From Lantana camara (Eukaryota; Streptophyta; Magnoliopsida; Lamiales; Verbenaceae), in NCBI GenBank assembly GCA_037501455.1, contig CM074858.1, forward strand, positions 12,326,501 through 12,390,500: a stretch of DNA of 64,000 nucleotides. Reading direction: 5' to 3'. Of this stretch, positions 9,537 to 20,409 are shown piece by piece; the stretch's first letter is position 1; each line of letters begins with the position of its first letter. The translations under genes and the position numbers were made by a program. The notes under the pieces are model-generated. The model was given only the letters and a program-made list of their open reading frames with translations. It ran no database searches and was not told where the DNA came from.

Positions 9537-11287
9537 CGCGCGATGCTGCGCGTCTGCCGGGCTTGGTCTCGGGCGGGCGTGCAGTCCGTTCCGAGCCCTT
9601 CGTTTCGCGATCTTGATTTTCATGTTTAGTCCAATCCAATCCCGATTTAATTTTTCTAAAAATTTTTATTTATTAAATTTGAATTATTTTTGAAATAATT
9701 GCTTAAATTGGGATTTTAGAAATTTAATCGATTTAAACTTTGGAAAAATTACAAATTTTATTTTCTGAAAATAATGAAAGAATAAAATTATTGATTTTGG
9801 AAATTAATTGGAATTTTATTGGTTTATTGTTTTTCGGGTTTTATTGAAAAGGCTCTTGAACAAGAATTGCATCTAAGTCGTGTTTTAAGTCATTAGGACT
9901 TGAAACGAGAATTTTAATTTATTGGCTAAATTTAAATTCTCGCAAAAGCATGTTAGGTGATCATGGGTTTAGATCTATGTATGGTTTTAATTTATGCACA
10001 TGAATGGTTTAAATTGGGGTTGGAGCCCTATAGTTGCGTTTTTCAATTGAGGTTGGAGCCTCACTTATGTGCGTACCGTTATGTGATTTATTATGTGGCT
10101 TTCCATATTACTGTTTTTGAGGCCGGGGTATGCCCCGTGTAATTGTCTAAGGCCAATATGAAGATTGAGCCTTATTACTTTATGTCTTTTTCTTTTTATT
10201 GTAATTTGAGAGTAGAGATAGGTGGTGAGGTTTTATTTTCATTTTGGAAGACAATGCACCCATGGAGTAAGATGGACCACATTCAAGTAACAAGGAGGCC
10301 ATAAGTGAAGACCCCTCAAAATGTTAGGGAGGGGAATCTCAATTGTTAAATGTAATAGAGATAGGGCTCGTATTTTGTTACCACTTTCCCTTATGTGATT
10401 TGAACTGTTTGTGTGGCATGTATGTTAGAACTTGTGATTGTGGAGTGGCTCCCACATATCACGTATAAGATAGGTAGAACCCATGATCATTACATGTTAG
10501 TATCATGCTAGGACATGTTATCTGTTTATGTGCTTGTTTGAAATGCATTTAAATGTACTTGCATTAATCAAGACTAATAAAATTGGATAACATATATGTT
10601 GGTGAGGTCGAACCGGACAACTCTCCGGTTGATTCGAAAATTCCCCTTAAATATTAAGCTAATTTCGAACAAATAGGTATTTAATTCGAGATGCAAATTT
10701 TGAATTAAATTTCTAGCATTCCATCAATAGGTTTTAAGTTTAGTAAGTAAAGCTAGTTATTGTCCGCGAGTCGTGGGATAGCTAGTGGAGCTTATTAGTT
10801 CTTAGTTACCTAATTGATCATTTTAAATGATCAATATTTCATGATCGATTTTAGCAAGGGCGATGTCCGCGAGTCGTGGGTCGTTCGAACTAAGTTTTGG
10901 TCATGATCTTATGATTGATGGGTCTAGCTTAACGCCTAAGTAAATATGGATGTCGCACGAGTCGTGGGTCCATGTTGAAAGATAGGTGATGCAAAAATAA
11001 TTACTAAGAGTTCTAAAGGTGTTAGAATTGGTAAGTTGTACCTACCTAGGGTTCTTACTTAGAATGTCCGCGAGTCGTGGGTTCGAGGTAAAATGCCTAG
11101 GATCTTAGTACCCACTGGGAAACGTGTTCCTCTTAGATCTTTGGGAATTATAGATCTTTGAAAAACAGTGGGAGCTACAATAGATTAAAGACCTTATCTA
11201 TTGTATAGCGTTATAATTCATCATGCTCACTAGTTCTCTGTTTTACCATTTAGGTCGTAGATTCTGTGATTCTCTACGTGTTTTGAA
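9537..11287 (+). other. leader of Copia-A between broken 5' LTR and gag
   Basis: It begins with a GC-rich patch (about 9537-9610) containing the near-palindrome CGCGCGATGCTGCGCG, then turns AT-rich. No initiator-Met primer binding site is visible near the junction. From 10761 there are four copies of a TGTCCGCGAGTCGTGGG motif. No long protein frame stands out. Confidence 0.6.
10761..11081 (+). repeat. four dispersed copies of a 17-base motif in the Copia-A leader
   Basis: TGTCCGCGAGTCGTGGG occurs exactly at 10761-10777, 10864-10880 and 11065-11081. A variant (TGTCGCACGAGTCGTGGG) lies at 10951-10968. Spacing is irregular and the intervening sequence is not conserved, so this is neither a simple tandem array nor a CRISPR. 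Confidence 0.85.
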
Positions 11288-14200
11288 ATGGCAACCAAAA
11301 ACCCTCTTGTATCGATCCTCGAGTCAAACAAGTTGACTGGTCCCAACAATTCTGATTGGCTGAGGAATCTAAAAATCATTTTAGATTCTGAGAAGAGAAC
11401 TTATAAGTTCTCTTCGAAGGGGAGCCCAGTCCCGAAGGGGAGGCTCCCACTCGGGCCGAGCGGGATGCGATTCAGAAGTGGAAGGATGATAATCTCCAAG
11501 CCCGTTGCCTTATGTTGGCTAACATGTCTCCGGACTTGCAAAGACAACATGAGGCCATGGAATTTGCTTGGGAGATTTACGACCACTTAGAGCAACTTTA
11601 CCGCCCTCATGAACGTGTTACAAGGTATAACACTTCAAAGGAATTGTTCCACTTGAGAATGAGGGAAGGTTCAAGTGTCCATGAATATGGACTCAAGTTT
11701 CTTGCCCTTACTGAGAAACTTGCTTCCATGGACATGCCGCTGAAAGATGAGCTTTCAGTGGATTTGTTGCTAGCTTCGCTCCCACCATCATTCAACCCAT
11801 TTGTCCTTAACTTCAACATGAATCATGCTGGTGCTACTGTAACTGAGCTGATTAGTCAGCTTGTGACTGCTGAAAGCACGATCAAGAAGGACAATAAGGT
11901 TTTGATGGTGAATGCTCCATCTTCCTCTTCTGGGCCTTCTAAAGGTAAGGGCAAGAAAGCCCAAAAGAAGAAGAAGAAACCCCTTAGGCCCACTGGTGGC
12001 ATTTCGAAGGGAAAGGCCCAAAAGAAGAAGCGTGATCAGAAAGAGGATGTTTGCTTCCATTGTGGCAAAGCGGGACATTGGAGGAGAAACTGCCCAGAGT
12101 ACAAGGCTACTCTAAAGAAAGGTATCTTTCTCGTTGAAATAAATCTTTCTATTAACTCTAGTTCTTGGGTACTTGATACCGGTTGTGGAACTCATATCTG
12201 TAATGATGTACAGATGCTAAGTGAAGTCCAACAACTCAAAGAAGGAGAATGTGTCTTAAAGATCGGCGATGGCTCAAACGTTGAAGCTCGAGCTTTAGGC
12301 ACAATTAGATTAGATTTAGGTAGTTTTGAGTTAGTCTTAAATAAAGTCCTTTATGTACCGAGCATTATTCGTAATATAATTTCAGTTCCAATATTAGATT
12401 GTGAAGGTTATGAAACTTATATTAAGAATGGTAAATATTTTATCAAACGGAACAACTCTTCCGTTCACATCGGTACTCTAAGTAATGGACTTTACCTAAC
12501 TCAAAATATCAATATTATGAATATACAACGAGAAACAAAGCGTAAGAGAGATGACAAAGTTTCAGCTCCCTTATGGCACGCTAGATTAGGACACATTTCC
12601 AAAAACAGAATTAGCAAGATAAACACTTTAGGATCATTCTCTGAAAATGATCTCAAAGAGTTAACTTCTTGCGAATCCTGTCTCAATGGAAAAATGTCCA
12701 AAGTTCCTTTTAAAGGAACTGTGGAACGTGCCACTAAGGTTTTGGATTTGATCCATACTGATGTTTGTGGACCGCTTAGTGTAAGCACTAGAAACAATCA
12801 TCAGTATTTCATAACCTTTACTGATGACTTTAGTCGGTATGGTTATGTATACTTAATGAAGTATAAATCTGAAGCTCTTGAGAAATTCTTAGAATTTCAA
12901 AAGGAGGTTGAGAACCAAACTGGTCACAAGATCAAAGCACTTCGATCTGATCGAGGAGGCGAATATCTTAGTGAAGAATTCCTTAATCATCTCAAAGATA
13001 ATGGGATTATCTCTCAGTGGACTCCTCCGGGAACTCCTCAGCTTAATGGAGTTTCTGAGAGAAGGAATCGAACCTTACTTGATATGGTTCGTTCCATGAT
13101 GAATTTCACTGACTTACCACCTTCTTTCTGGGGTTATGCCCTAGAAAGTGCAGCAAAGATTTTGAATCTAGTTCCCTCTAAGTCAGTCCCTAAAACGCCC
13201 CATGAAATGTGGCATGGTAAAATCCCTAGCTATTCTTACTTAAGAATTTGGGGTTGTCCTGCTTACGTGAAGAGGACAGTGGGAGATAAGTTAGAATCTC
13301 GTTCTAACTTATGCTACTTTGTAGGTTATCCTAAGAAATCCATAGGATACTACTTCTATGATCAATCTGAGCAAAAGGTGTTTGTTTCCAGAAATGCCAC
13401 TTTTCTTGAGGAACCGTTCCTTAAAGAAAAGAAAGGCAAGATCATAGAATTAGAAGAAGTACAAAGTAACCCCACGCCACCCACTGAAGAAACGTCCCCT
13501 ACTGATCAATCACAACCAATCACGAATTTCGATACACATGTAAATCCTCCTCTAAGGCGTTCTGAACGCACTCCTAGACAGCCGGAGAGATGGTATGGAT
13601 TCTTCCTTGAAATCTCTCAAAAGGATAATGATCCTTCAACATATGAGGAGATACTTTCAGATTCTGACTCTGAACAGTGGATAGAAGCCATGAAATCCGA
13701 AATGGATTCCATGAACTCCAACCAAGTTTGGACCTTGGTAGATTTGCCTGATGGGGTCAAACCTATAGGTTGCAAATGGATCTTTAAGAGAAAGCTTGGA
13801 GTTGATGGAAGCATTGCAGCCTACAAAGCAAGACTGGTTGCAAAAGGATTCACTCAAAGACCCGGCGTGGACTTTGACGAAACCTTTTCACCAGTTGCAA
13901 TGCAAAAGTCCATTCGAATCATGCTTGCCATTGCTGCATATTATGACTATGAGATATGGCAAATGGATGTGAAAACTGCCTTTCTCAATGGTGACATTGA
14001 CAAAGACATTTATATGGAGCAACCCATAGGTTTCACATTCAGTGGGAGTGAGCAAAAGGTTTGCAAACTCCAAAGGTCAATCTATGGATTGAAACAGGCT
14101 TCTAGGAATTGGAACATTCGATTTGACGAATCGGTCAAAGCGTTTGGCTTCATCCAAATTTCGAATGAATCATGTGTATAGAAAGGAATTGGAGACCTCA

Positions 14201-15208
14201 GTGCAATTCTTAGTACTTTATGTTGATGACATCCTTCTTATTGGGAATTCGAAGGATGACATGAAAGTGACTAAGTTATGGTTATAGAACCAATTCGAGA
14301 TGAAAGATCTTGGTGATGCGTCCTATATCCTTGGAATTAAAATCTATAGAGATAGATCTAGAAGGTTAATAGGACTGTCACAGTCGATGTACATTGACAA
14401 AGTATTGAAGAGATTCAATATGGAGTCAGCAAAGGTTGAGAACCTTCCTATGAGTGTAGGAACATGTCTTTCAAAGAAGATGTGTCCTAAGACTAACCTT
14501 GAGAAGGAGAGAATGACTCATACACCTTATGCGTCAGCAATAGGTAGCATAATGTATGCAATGTTATGTACTCGACCGGATGTGGCTTATGCACTTAGTG
14601 TGACAAGTCGTTTCCAATCTGACCCTGGAGATGGTCACTGGGCTGCCGTGAAGAATATTCTTAAGTACTTGAAAAGTACTAAAGATTTATTCTTAGTTTA
14701 CGGAGGTCAGAAAGATCTTACTGTCGAAGGATACTGCGATGCAAGCTTTGCATCAGACTTAGATGATTTTAAGTCAATGTCAGGATACATTTTCTGCCTA
14801 AACGGCGGAGCAGTGAGTTGAAAGAGTTCCAAGCAAACAACCACTGCAGATTCGACCACTGAGGCCGAATACTTAGCTGCAAATGATGCAGCTAAGGAAG
14901 GTGTTTGGATTAGAAACTTCATTCAAGAGTTGAATGTTGTTCCTAGCATGAAAGACCCCATTACTGTGTTTTGTGACAACACTGGGGCGGTTGCTCAAGC
15001 AAGAGAACCAAGATCTCACCAACGGACCAAGCACATTATGAGGAAGTATCACCTAATCCGTGATATTATCAAAAGAGGAGATGTGCAAATTGAGAGGGTC
15101 ACATCAGCAGAGAACGTGGCAGATCCACTTACTAAACCCCTTAGTCGAGAAGCTATCCAAGGTCATCTTCAGAAGATGGGACTTAGAGTAGCTTTAGAAT
15201 GGCTTTGA
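11288..15208 (+). pseudogene. pol: Copia-A gag-pol polyprotein, broken
   Basis: Gag opens with MATKNPLVSILESNKLTGPN. A frameshift near 11410 separates it from the rest. A CCHC knuckle (CFHCGKAGHWRRNC) lies near 12050, the protease site is LDTGCGTH near 12170, and the integrase has an H-H-C-C finger and a D-D-E core (HTDVCG, RSDRGGEY, SERRNR). The RT contains QMDVKTAFLNG and LYVDDILL. A single-base loss near 14178 shifts the frame just before YVDD. A TAG at 14285-14287 replaces Gln and a TGA at 14819-14821 replaces Trp in the RNase H. The end matches a typical copia RNase H (ADPLTKPLS). It cannot make a full polyprotein, although catalytic motifs survive. Confidence 0.9.
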
Positions 15209-15210
15209 CG

Positions 15211-15224
15211 GGCAAGTGGGAGAT
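15211..15224 (+). other. polypurine tract of Copia-A
   Basis: GGCAAGTGGGAGAT lies immediately before the right LTR start TGTTAGG and shortly after the RNase H stop. This is the usual plus-strand primer position in copia elements. Confidence 0.8.
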
Positions 15225-17159
15225 TGTTAGGAATAGTGCCCTAAAAGCCGATTCTATATCCGCTTTGTGCTTTTCCTTATTGTAATCACAGACAATCTTT
15301 GAATGAAATAACGAATTGAGGCAACACTTCTTTATATGCTATTGTTTGGTATGCGTTTACTTTAGTTGTGCATGTATGAGAACTCCCCTAATCCTGATGA
15401 CTTTAGGACTCTACCATTTAGATGAAATGGTTCATGAAACGAGCCCTATATCACATAAGTCATGATTAGTAAAATACTCCAAGCCGATGAGTCCTATAGA
15501 CAGTGGGAGTGTCAACCTGACTCCTCTAAGGCTTGCTTATGGGATCACGCCCTTAAGAAGGACCACCTTGTTTCATGAAGGTGCAAAGTGTATAGTTGAT
15601 ACGTGCGTGATACATGAGGGTGCTTACTTTAATAAGTAAGTTCACTGAGGTGCCCCGTGTGAGAACATTCCTAAATGGGAAAGGAACTTTCTATTTCAGG
15701 AAATGGAAACTTCCAGATTAGGAAATATCTCACGAGTCATTGATGTGATTAATTGATCCTTAGACTTGAGGTTCCTTGTCACTTTATGAGTTAACTCTGT
15801 AGTCTTAGGTATAAGCTTTAAAGGGTGTCGTCTTAGACAACTGATTCAAGGCTTATGTTGGGGCTGCACAAGTGATTCATGAAAGTGAATGAGAATCAAG
15901 AAAGGACCTACACTTGCATTTGCAAGGTGATCTCTTATTGTGTAAGTCATTCATATGCCATATGGAGTCCTTGGCCAAGGCAGTAGATCAAGACATCAAG
16001 AAAAGGGTTTCTTGGATTGAGATCGAATGGATATGAAATGCACTTAGCTTTAAGACCGGATTATTAGGGTTCTGATTATTCCCTTACCCTAGATCTTGGT
16101 TGAGAGATAGTAAGTAGGAGGATTGTATCTCGCATGAATCAATGACTTAAAGGTTCTGTCGAATCCGAACATTCCAATTCAGCTAGGGGTTAAACACTTG
16201 TTGCTAGACTATGGTCGTTTAATCTGTGGACTGATTAATTAATTAATTAGGGTCACTGCTAATTGAATTGAGAACCTAGAGGGTCACACACAACAACTTG
16301 GTTACATGAGTTGAGGCTTGAAAATGATTAAACGAGTTAATCGGGCCAAGAGGGTTCCACACGTGTGGCTCACGTGAGTGACACGTGTCACTGTGACACG
16401 TGTCACACACGTGTGAATATATATATATATATTATATATATGTATTAAATAATTAAATGTGTTAATTATTTAATAGACTTTGGTTTAATTTTGAATTAAA
16501 AAGAAAGTCTTATTTTGGAGAAAATAATCTAGTTAATTAATTACGAATTAATTAATTAGATAATAAAATAAGTTATTTATTTTAAATAAATAAAGTATAA
16601 AATTATCCTAAAATAGTTTGGATAATTTTAGCTCTCTTAAAAGTTGACTTGAATTAGAATTCAAAGTCAAAGTTGGAAAATACTTGATGATCAAGTAATA
16701 GGAGAGAGAGGAACCAAATCCTTGCCCAACAAGGATTAGGATCGGCGCCCCTCTCCCTTTTCCTATATATAGGGGAGCTCATGCTCCCCTTTAGAGCTAA
16801 TTGGCAATTCTTTTGGTTCATGTATTGAACACCTTCCTTTCTCCAAGATAAAATAAAACCCTAGGTTAAGCCTAAACACTAACTAGAGAACTAGCATCCT
16901 TACTAGTTAGATTGTGATCAAGTTGGTGGACTTTCTCTAGAGACTTCAAGTTAGAAGTTTGAAGATTCGAGCTTTACCAAGGAGAGGGGATCAAGCCGCG
17001 AGAAGAGCGTTCTTGGGTGGCTTGAAACGCTTCAAGAAAGAACAAAAGAAAAGTAAGTTTCTTAATTCCTTCGAATTTGGTTACACGATTGTGAGTCCAA
17101 GATCCTTTTGTTGGAAAATTTTTTAAATTCCGCTGCTTTCTGATTTGTGTTTTCCAACA
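15225..17159 (+). repeat. right (3') LTR of Copia-A, full length 1935 bp
   Basis: It begins TGTTAGG after the polypurine tract and ends CCAACA before the GTTTG duplication. It includes the 337-base end (16823-17159) missing from the left LTR. TATA is at 16764-16771 and the G-box cluster at 16357-16416. The short minus-strand frame near 16974-17174 is not a gene. Confidence 0.93.
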
Positions 17160-17164
17160 GTTTG
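17160..17164. repeat. target site duplication of Copia-A, right copy
   Basis: GTTTG follows the LTR end at 17159 and matches 7934-7938. Confidence 0.95.
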
Positions 17165-19454
17165 TGATGTTCATTTTCTAAAACGTGGAGTAGGGCAAAA
17201 CATTCACGGAGCTTCCACTATCAATTAAGACCCTCTTTACAACGTGGTTCTGAACGTCTAAGCTAACCACCATGGGGCAGTAAGAGGTTTCACCGACCCC
17301 ATGGGGTGTTACAATATGCTCTAAATCTTTCTCTGTGAAATCTACGCTCTCATTCTTTTCCGAGCGTGATGAGGTATCGATGGAAAGCACTGGCCTGGAC
17401 TGAAAAGATCTTCGATCGTAACTCTGAACGTAGCGACGCCGAGAAGCGTCAGAATCGTCCCCCGAGGGTCCTCCAGCAATCATGTGGATGACCGCGAAGG
17501 GCTGGTTTTCCATGTCTGAGGCTTTCCCTTTGCCGCAGTCACTTGGCTCGGGATGGTGGTATCTTGGACTCCGCGAGCGTGAACGGCTTCTTTGTTAGGC
17601 ACGCGCCCGCTCAGCACAATGTTCATCATACCTTTCCAACACTTTTACGAACTCCTTGAGGTGCCCCCCAGCGATTAGCCTTTGAATCTCACCCTCAAGC
17701 TGACGACATTCATTGGTGTCGTGCCCTTTCTGCTTGTGGAAACCGCAATACTTTCCCGAGCGCTTTTGGGCCTCAGTTTCTCTTAATTTTGGCGGCCTCT
17801 TGAAGAGTCTCTTATCCTCCATGGAATATACCTCTGCAATTGGGTAGTTAAGGGGAATGCGCTCAAACTTTCGTGGCGGAGAAGAATTCCGACGAGCGGG
17901 AATAGGGCTGCGGCGGCGACCCCTGTTAGAATCCCCTCTGTCCTCGGAGACTTTGATGGGGCGAGGGGCGTTCGCCATTTTCTAGTCCCTCGCAATATAC
18001 ATATCCTCGAGGGTGAAGAAAGAGTCCGCTATTTCCCTAATCTCCATCAATGAGCGAGGTTTCTTCTTGGCCACCTCCTCCACGAACTCTTTACTGACGT
18101 AGTGCTTCATATTGATGGCTCCAAAGAGAAAGTGCCTCAAGAAATCCATCGAGGGCTTTTCCACCAATAAGATTTCCTTGTTGAACCTTCCCATGAAGGA
18201 CCTGAGGGTCTCGCTCGGCCCTTGGACTAAGCTGTAGAGAGCCGTCGCAGTTGGGGCTGGTGTCTTCAAGGAGTTGAAGTGGCTGATGAAGGCGTCAGTC
18301 AGGTCATGGTATCCTCGGATTGAGCGCAGAGGAAGCTTCTTGTACCAGTCCTGGGCCATCCCCACGAGGGAGGTGACAAACACCTTGGCCCAGTAGTTGA
18401 TTGGGTGATTGTATAAATGCATCAGGTGCACAAAGTGATCCAGATGTTCGGCTGGATCTGTGGTTCCATCATACCTGTTGACGGACGTGGGGATTTTACC
18501 CTTCCCCGCATGGGTCATCAAAACTTCCTCAATGAGGGGAGAATCGCCCGTCACGATCCGGTAATCCCTGTCCTCTGGATCTTCAGGGCTGGCTTCCCTT
18601 CGTCGGCGAGAAATGGGGTTGCGTGGTCTGCGAGCGTCTCTGGCCCTGGACCTCTCGCCCCCATCGCGGGAGACGTGAGACCGTGCTCGAGAGAGCTGCT
18701 CTACCATGTTCTGGAGCCCCCTAATCTGGTCTTGCACCGCGGCAAGTTGAGGGTCACCGACGTTCTTCCGGCTCGCTCTTTCTGTGGCCCTTGATTGGAC
18801 TTCTTCATTATCCCTGACCCTCTCATTTCCGCCGGGCTGCTGCTCTTGTTGGGCCCTCGGAGGGGCCTCATTTTCCTGGATAGGTGGTGGGGGAGGTTGC
18901 TAGGCCCTCAACTCATTTTGCGCCATCGTCAGTGGGTGTGCCGGGAGTCCTTCAAGGGGTGGGGCCATTCGAGCGCCAGCTTGTGAAGGGAAATAAGCCG
19001 CAGTGAAATGTTCCCATGCGTTCTGGACCGCCTGACCCTCACATTGCGCGTAGAGCGCTTGGAGCTGCTGAGTAGTAATCTGGGGCATTTCTACCCCTTG
19101 TATCTCCCTAGGCAGCGACAATGGGAGATTCAGTGTTCCTACCTGGTAGGGCTGGACCATAGGCATTATCCCGGGCACCATCCCAGTCTGCAAATAAGTG
19201 TATCCCTGTGGATGCAGGGCCATGGGATACATGCCAGGATGGGAGGTTGGAGCATTGGGCCGGGAGGTAGGAGGAATGGAACCAGCCCCAGCCTCGTTCC
19301 CTCCGGGAGGTTGTGTCGCAGCAGCTGCCTCTGTGTCTCCGGCGATTGGTGGGGGCGTACCTCCGGCGGGGGGAGGGTTTTCGATGTTTTCCATATTAAC
19401 GGGAGGAAGAGCCCCCCTCTTGTCTACCGCGCCTGACCTTGTTACGGTTACCAT
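17165..19454 (-). pseudogene. gag: Gypsy-1 gag and protease N-terminal part
   Basis: Gag starts at 19454 (MVTVTRSGAVDKRG), has a Pro-rich N-terminal region, then the retrotransposon gag core (AEHLDHFVHLMHLYNHPINY, AQDWYKKLP). A CHHC knuckle (CGFHKQKGHDTNEC) replaces the usual CCHC. The protease site VLIDSGSSVNVLPYSTF follows. In-frame stops lie at about 18900 (Gln to amber), 17982, 17595, and just after STF, where Gypsy-2 has Gln. The rest of the protease is at 7165-7938 across Copia-A. Confidence 0.88.
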
Positions 19455-19524
19455 AGTGAATGACGTAGGTGTTACTTTTCTACTAGCTTAAGAAGAATCT
19501 AACGAAGGTGAAGAGGAAGATGGT

Positions 19525-19542
19525 TTCCCACAGACGGCGCCA
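19525..19542 (-). other. primer binding site of Gypsy-1
   Basis: On the minus strand TGGCGCCGTCTGTGGGAA follows the LTR end by four bases. Gypsy-2 has TGGCGTCGTCTGTGGGAA in the same place. The first nine bases fit several plant tRNA ends (for example Asp). I did not match the whole site to one tRNA. Confidence 0.75.
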
Positions 19543-19546
19543 AAAA

Positions 19547-20409
19547 TGATGGTGCAGAATAAGGATTTCTAAGATGCAACCAACACTTTGATATTTTGTT
19601 TATGAGGGGAAGACCATCACAGGCGTTTAAGCCTCAGGGTCTAGGTTTCCGATGAGCGTGGGTTCTTCCAGCTAGGATAACACCAGTTTATGCAAGGGGA
19701 ATGCAACAAGAAATGATGAAATACAAGGAGCTTGGGGAGATAAAGATGTCGGGAAAATGCAGTAGAATGGCTCAGAGAGAGTGCAGGTTTTTTTGTGGAA
19801 GAAGATGACTCGGGGGAAAAAGCATGTGTTCTCCCTTATTTATATGTTAGGGATGAGGGTAATTGGGTAAATTGGCCGTGTGGTCCCAAACCTGTGTTGC
19901 CCTAACACGTGGCAGCCCATGAGGGTATGAGAATGACATTTCTGAAAAAGGGGCAGCGTGTCAGATGCAAGGTGCGCACCACCTTTGTGTCAGAGGTTGT
20001 TGGCAAGGGTCGCGTGAGAGGAAAGCTCAAGATCCGTTTTACTAGGGTTTGGATCCACCACAGCGGTGGGGGGATCGCACACGAGCGCTGGTGACGCTCG
20101 AAGAGTGCTCGGACTGGTTCCCCACGACATATGACCTTTGAGCACCGAAGTCCCGAGCGCCAAGAATATGGCCCTCGTGCGGGTGATTCCCTGGGAAGGG
20201 TAAACCCTGAAGGCCGGGATGGGAGCGCCGAGCCTGTCGGTTCGGGCCCTTTACCTGAATAGTTGGCCGAGGCTCAAGGGCCTGTACTAGTTGGCAAGTG
20301 ATTGGGTTGGGTTGGCCCGCGAGCCCATCAATGCGAGGGTATAGTCTTCACGTCAATAGATGGTGACACGTGGACGGCTCTGATACGAGCGTGTTTTTGT
20401 GCCTCATCA
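19547..20409 (-). repeat. 5' LTR of Gypsy-1, 863 bp
   Basis: On the minus strand it starts TGATG and ends CATCA, a perfect 5-bp inverted terminal pair, followed by TTTT and the primer binding site. A minus-strand TATAAATA lies at 19837-19844. The outer edge abuts the Copia-B RNase H frame. Its U3 differs from that of Gypsy-2, so the two are separate families despite similar pol. Confidence 0.85.

Larger units (their letters stand above)
7939..17159 (+). mobile_element. Copia-A: Ty1/copia LTR retrotransposon nested in Gypsy-1
   Basis: It starts TGTTAGG and ends CCAACA, flanked by perfect GTTTG duplications. Order is left LTR, long leader, gag, protease, integrase, RT, RNase H, polypurine tract, right LTR, which is copia order. 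The LTRs align without gaps over 1598 bases, with about 17 differences counted by eye (about 1%), so insertion is recent. The left LTR lacks its last 337 bases, and no initiator-Met primer site follows it. The polyprotein has two frameshifts and two nonsense codons. Lineage within copia was not assigned. Confidence 0.93.
1..20409 (-). mobile_element. Gypsy-1: Tat-like Ty3/gypsy LTR retrotransposon, left end outside window
   Basis: Order read on the minus strand: 5' LTR (19547-20409), primer binding site, gag, protease, RT, RNase H, second RNase H, integrase, then a gene on the opposite strand. There is no chromodomain after the integrase. The second RNase H and the antisense gene are traits of the Tat lineage. 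Copia-A (7939-17159) interrupts the protease region. Gypsy-1 itself lies in Copia-B, because the RNase H frame of Copia-B stops exactly at the LTR edge. The expected target duplication, ACTAC at 20410-20414, has its partner left of the window. Lineage is inferred from domain order and not from a tree. Confidence 0.88.

Noticed and set aside
10761..11081. Repeat array in the Copia-A leader as a CRISPR
   Set aside because: Irregular spacing, only four copies, plant retrotransposon context and no cas genes.
19008..19491. Plus-strand frames opposite Gypsy-1 gag
   Set aside because: Shadows of the Pro-rich gag N-terminus.
19525..19542. Gypsy primer site as a clear tRNA-Asp site
   Set aside because: Only the first nine bases agree with the Asp tRNA 3' end that I recall, so the tRNA is left unassigned.
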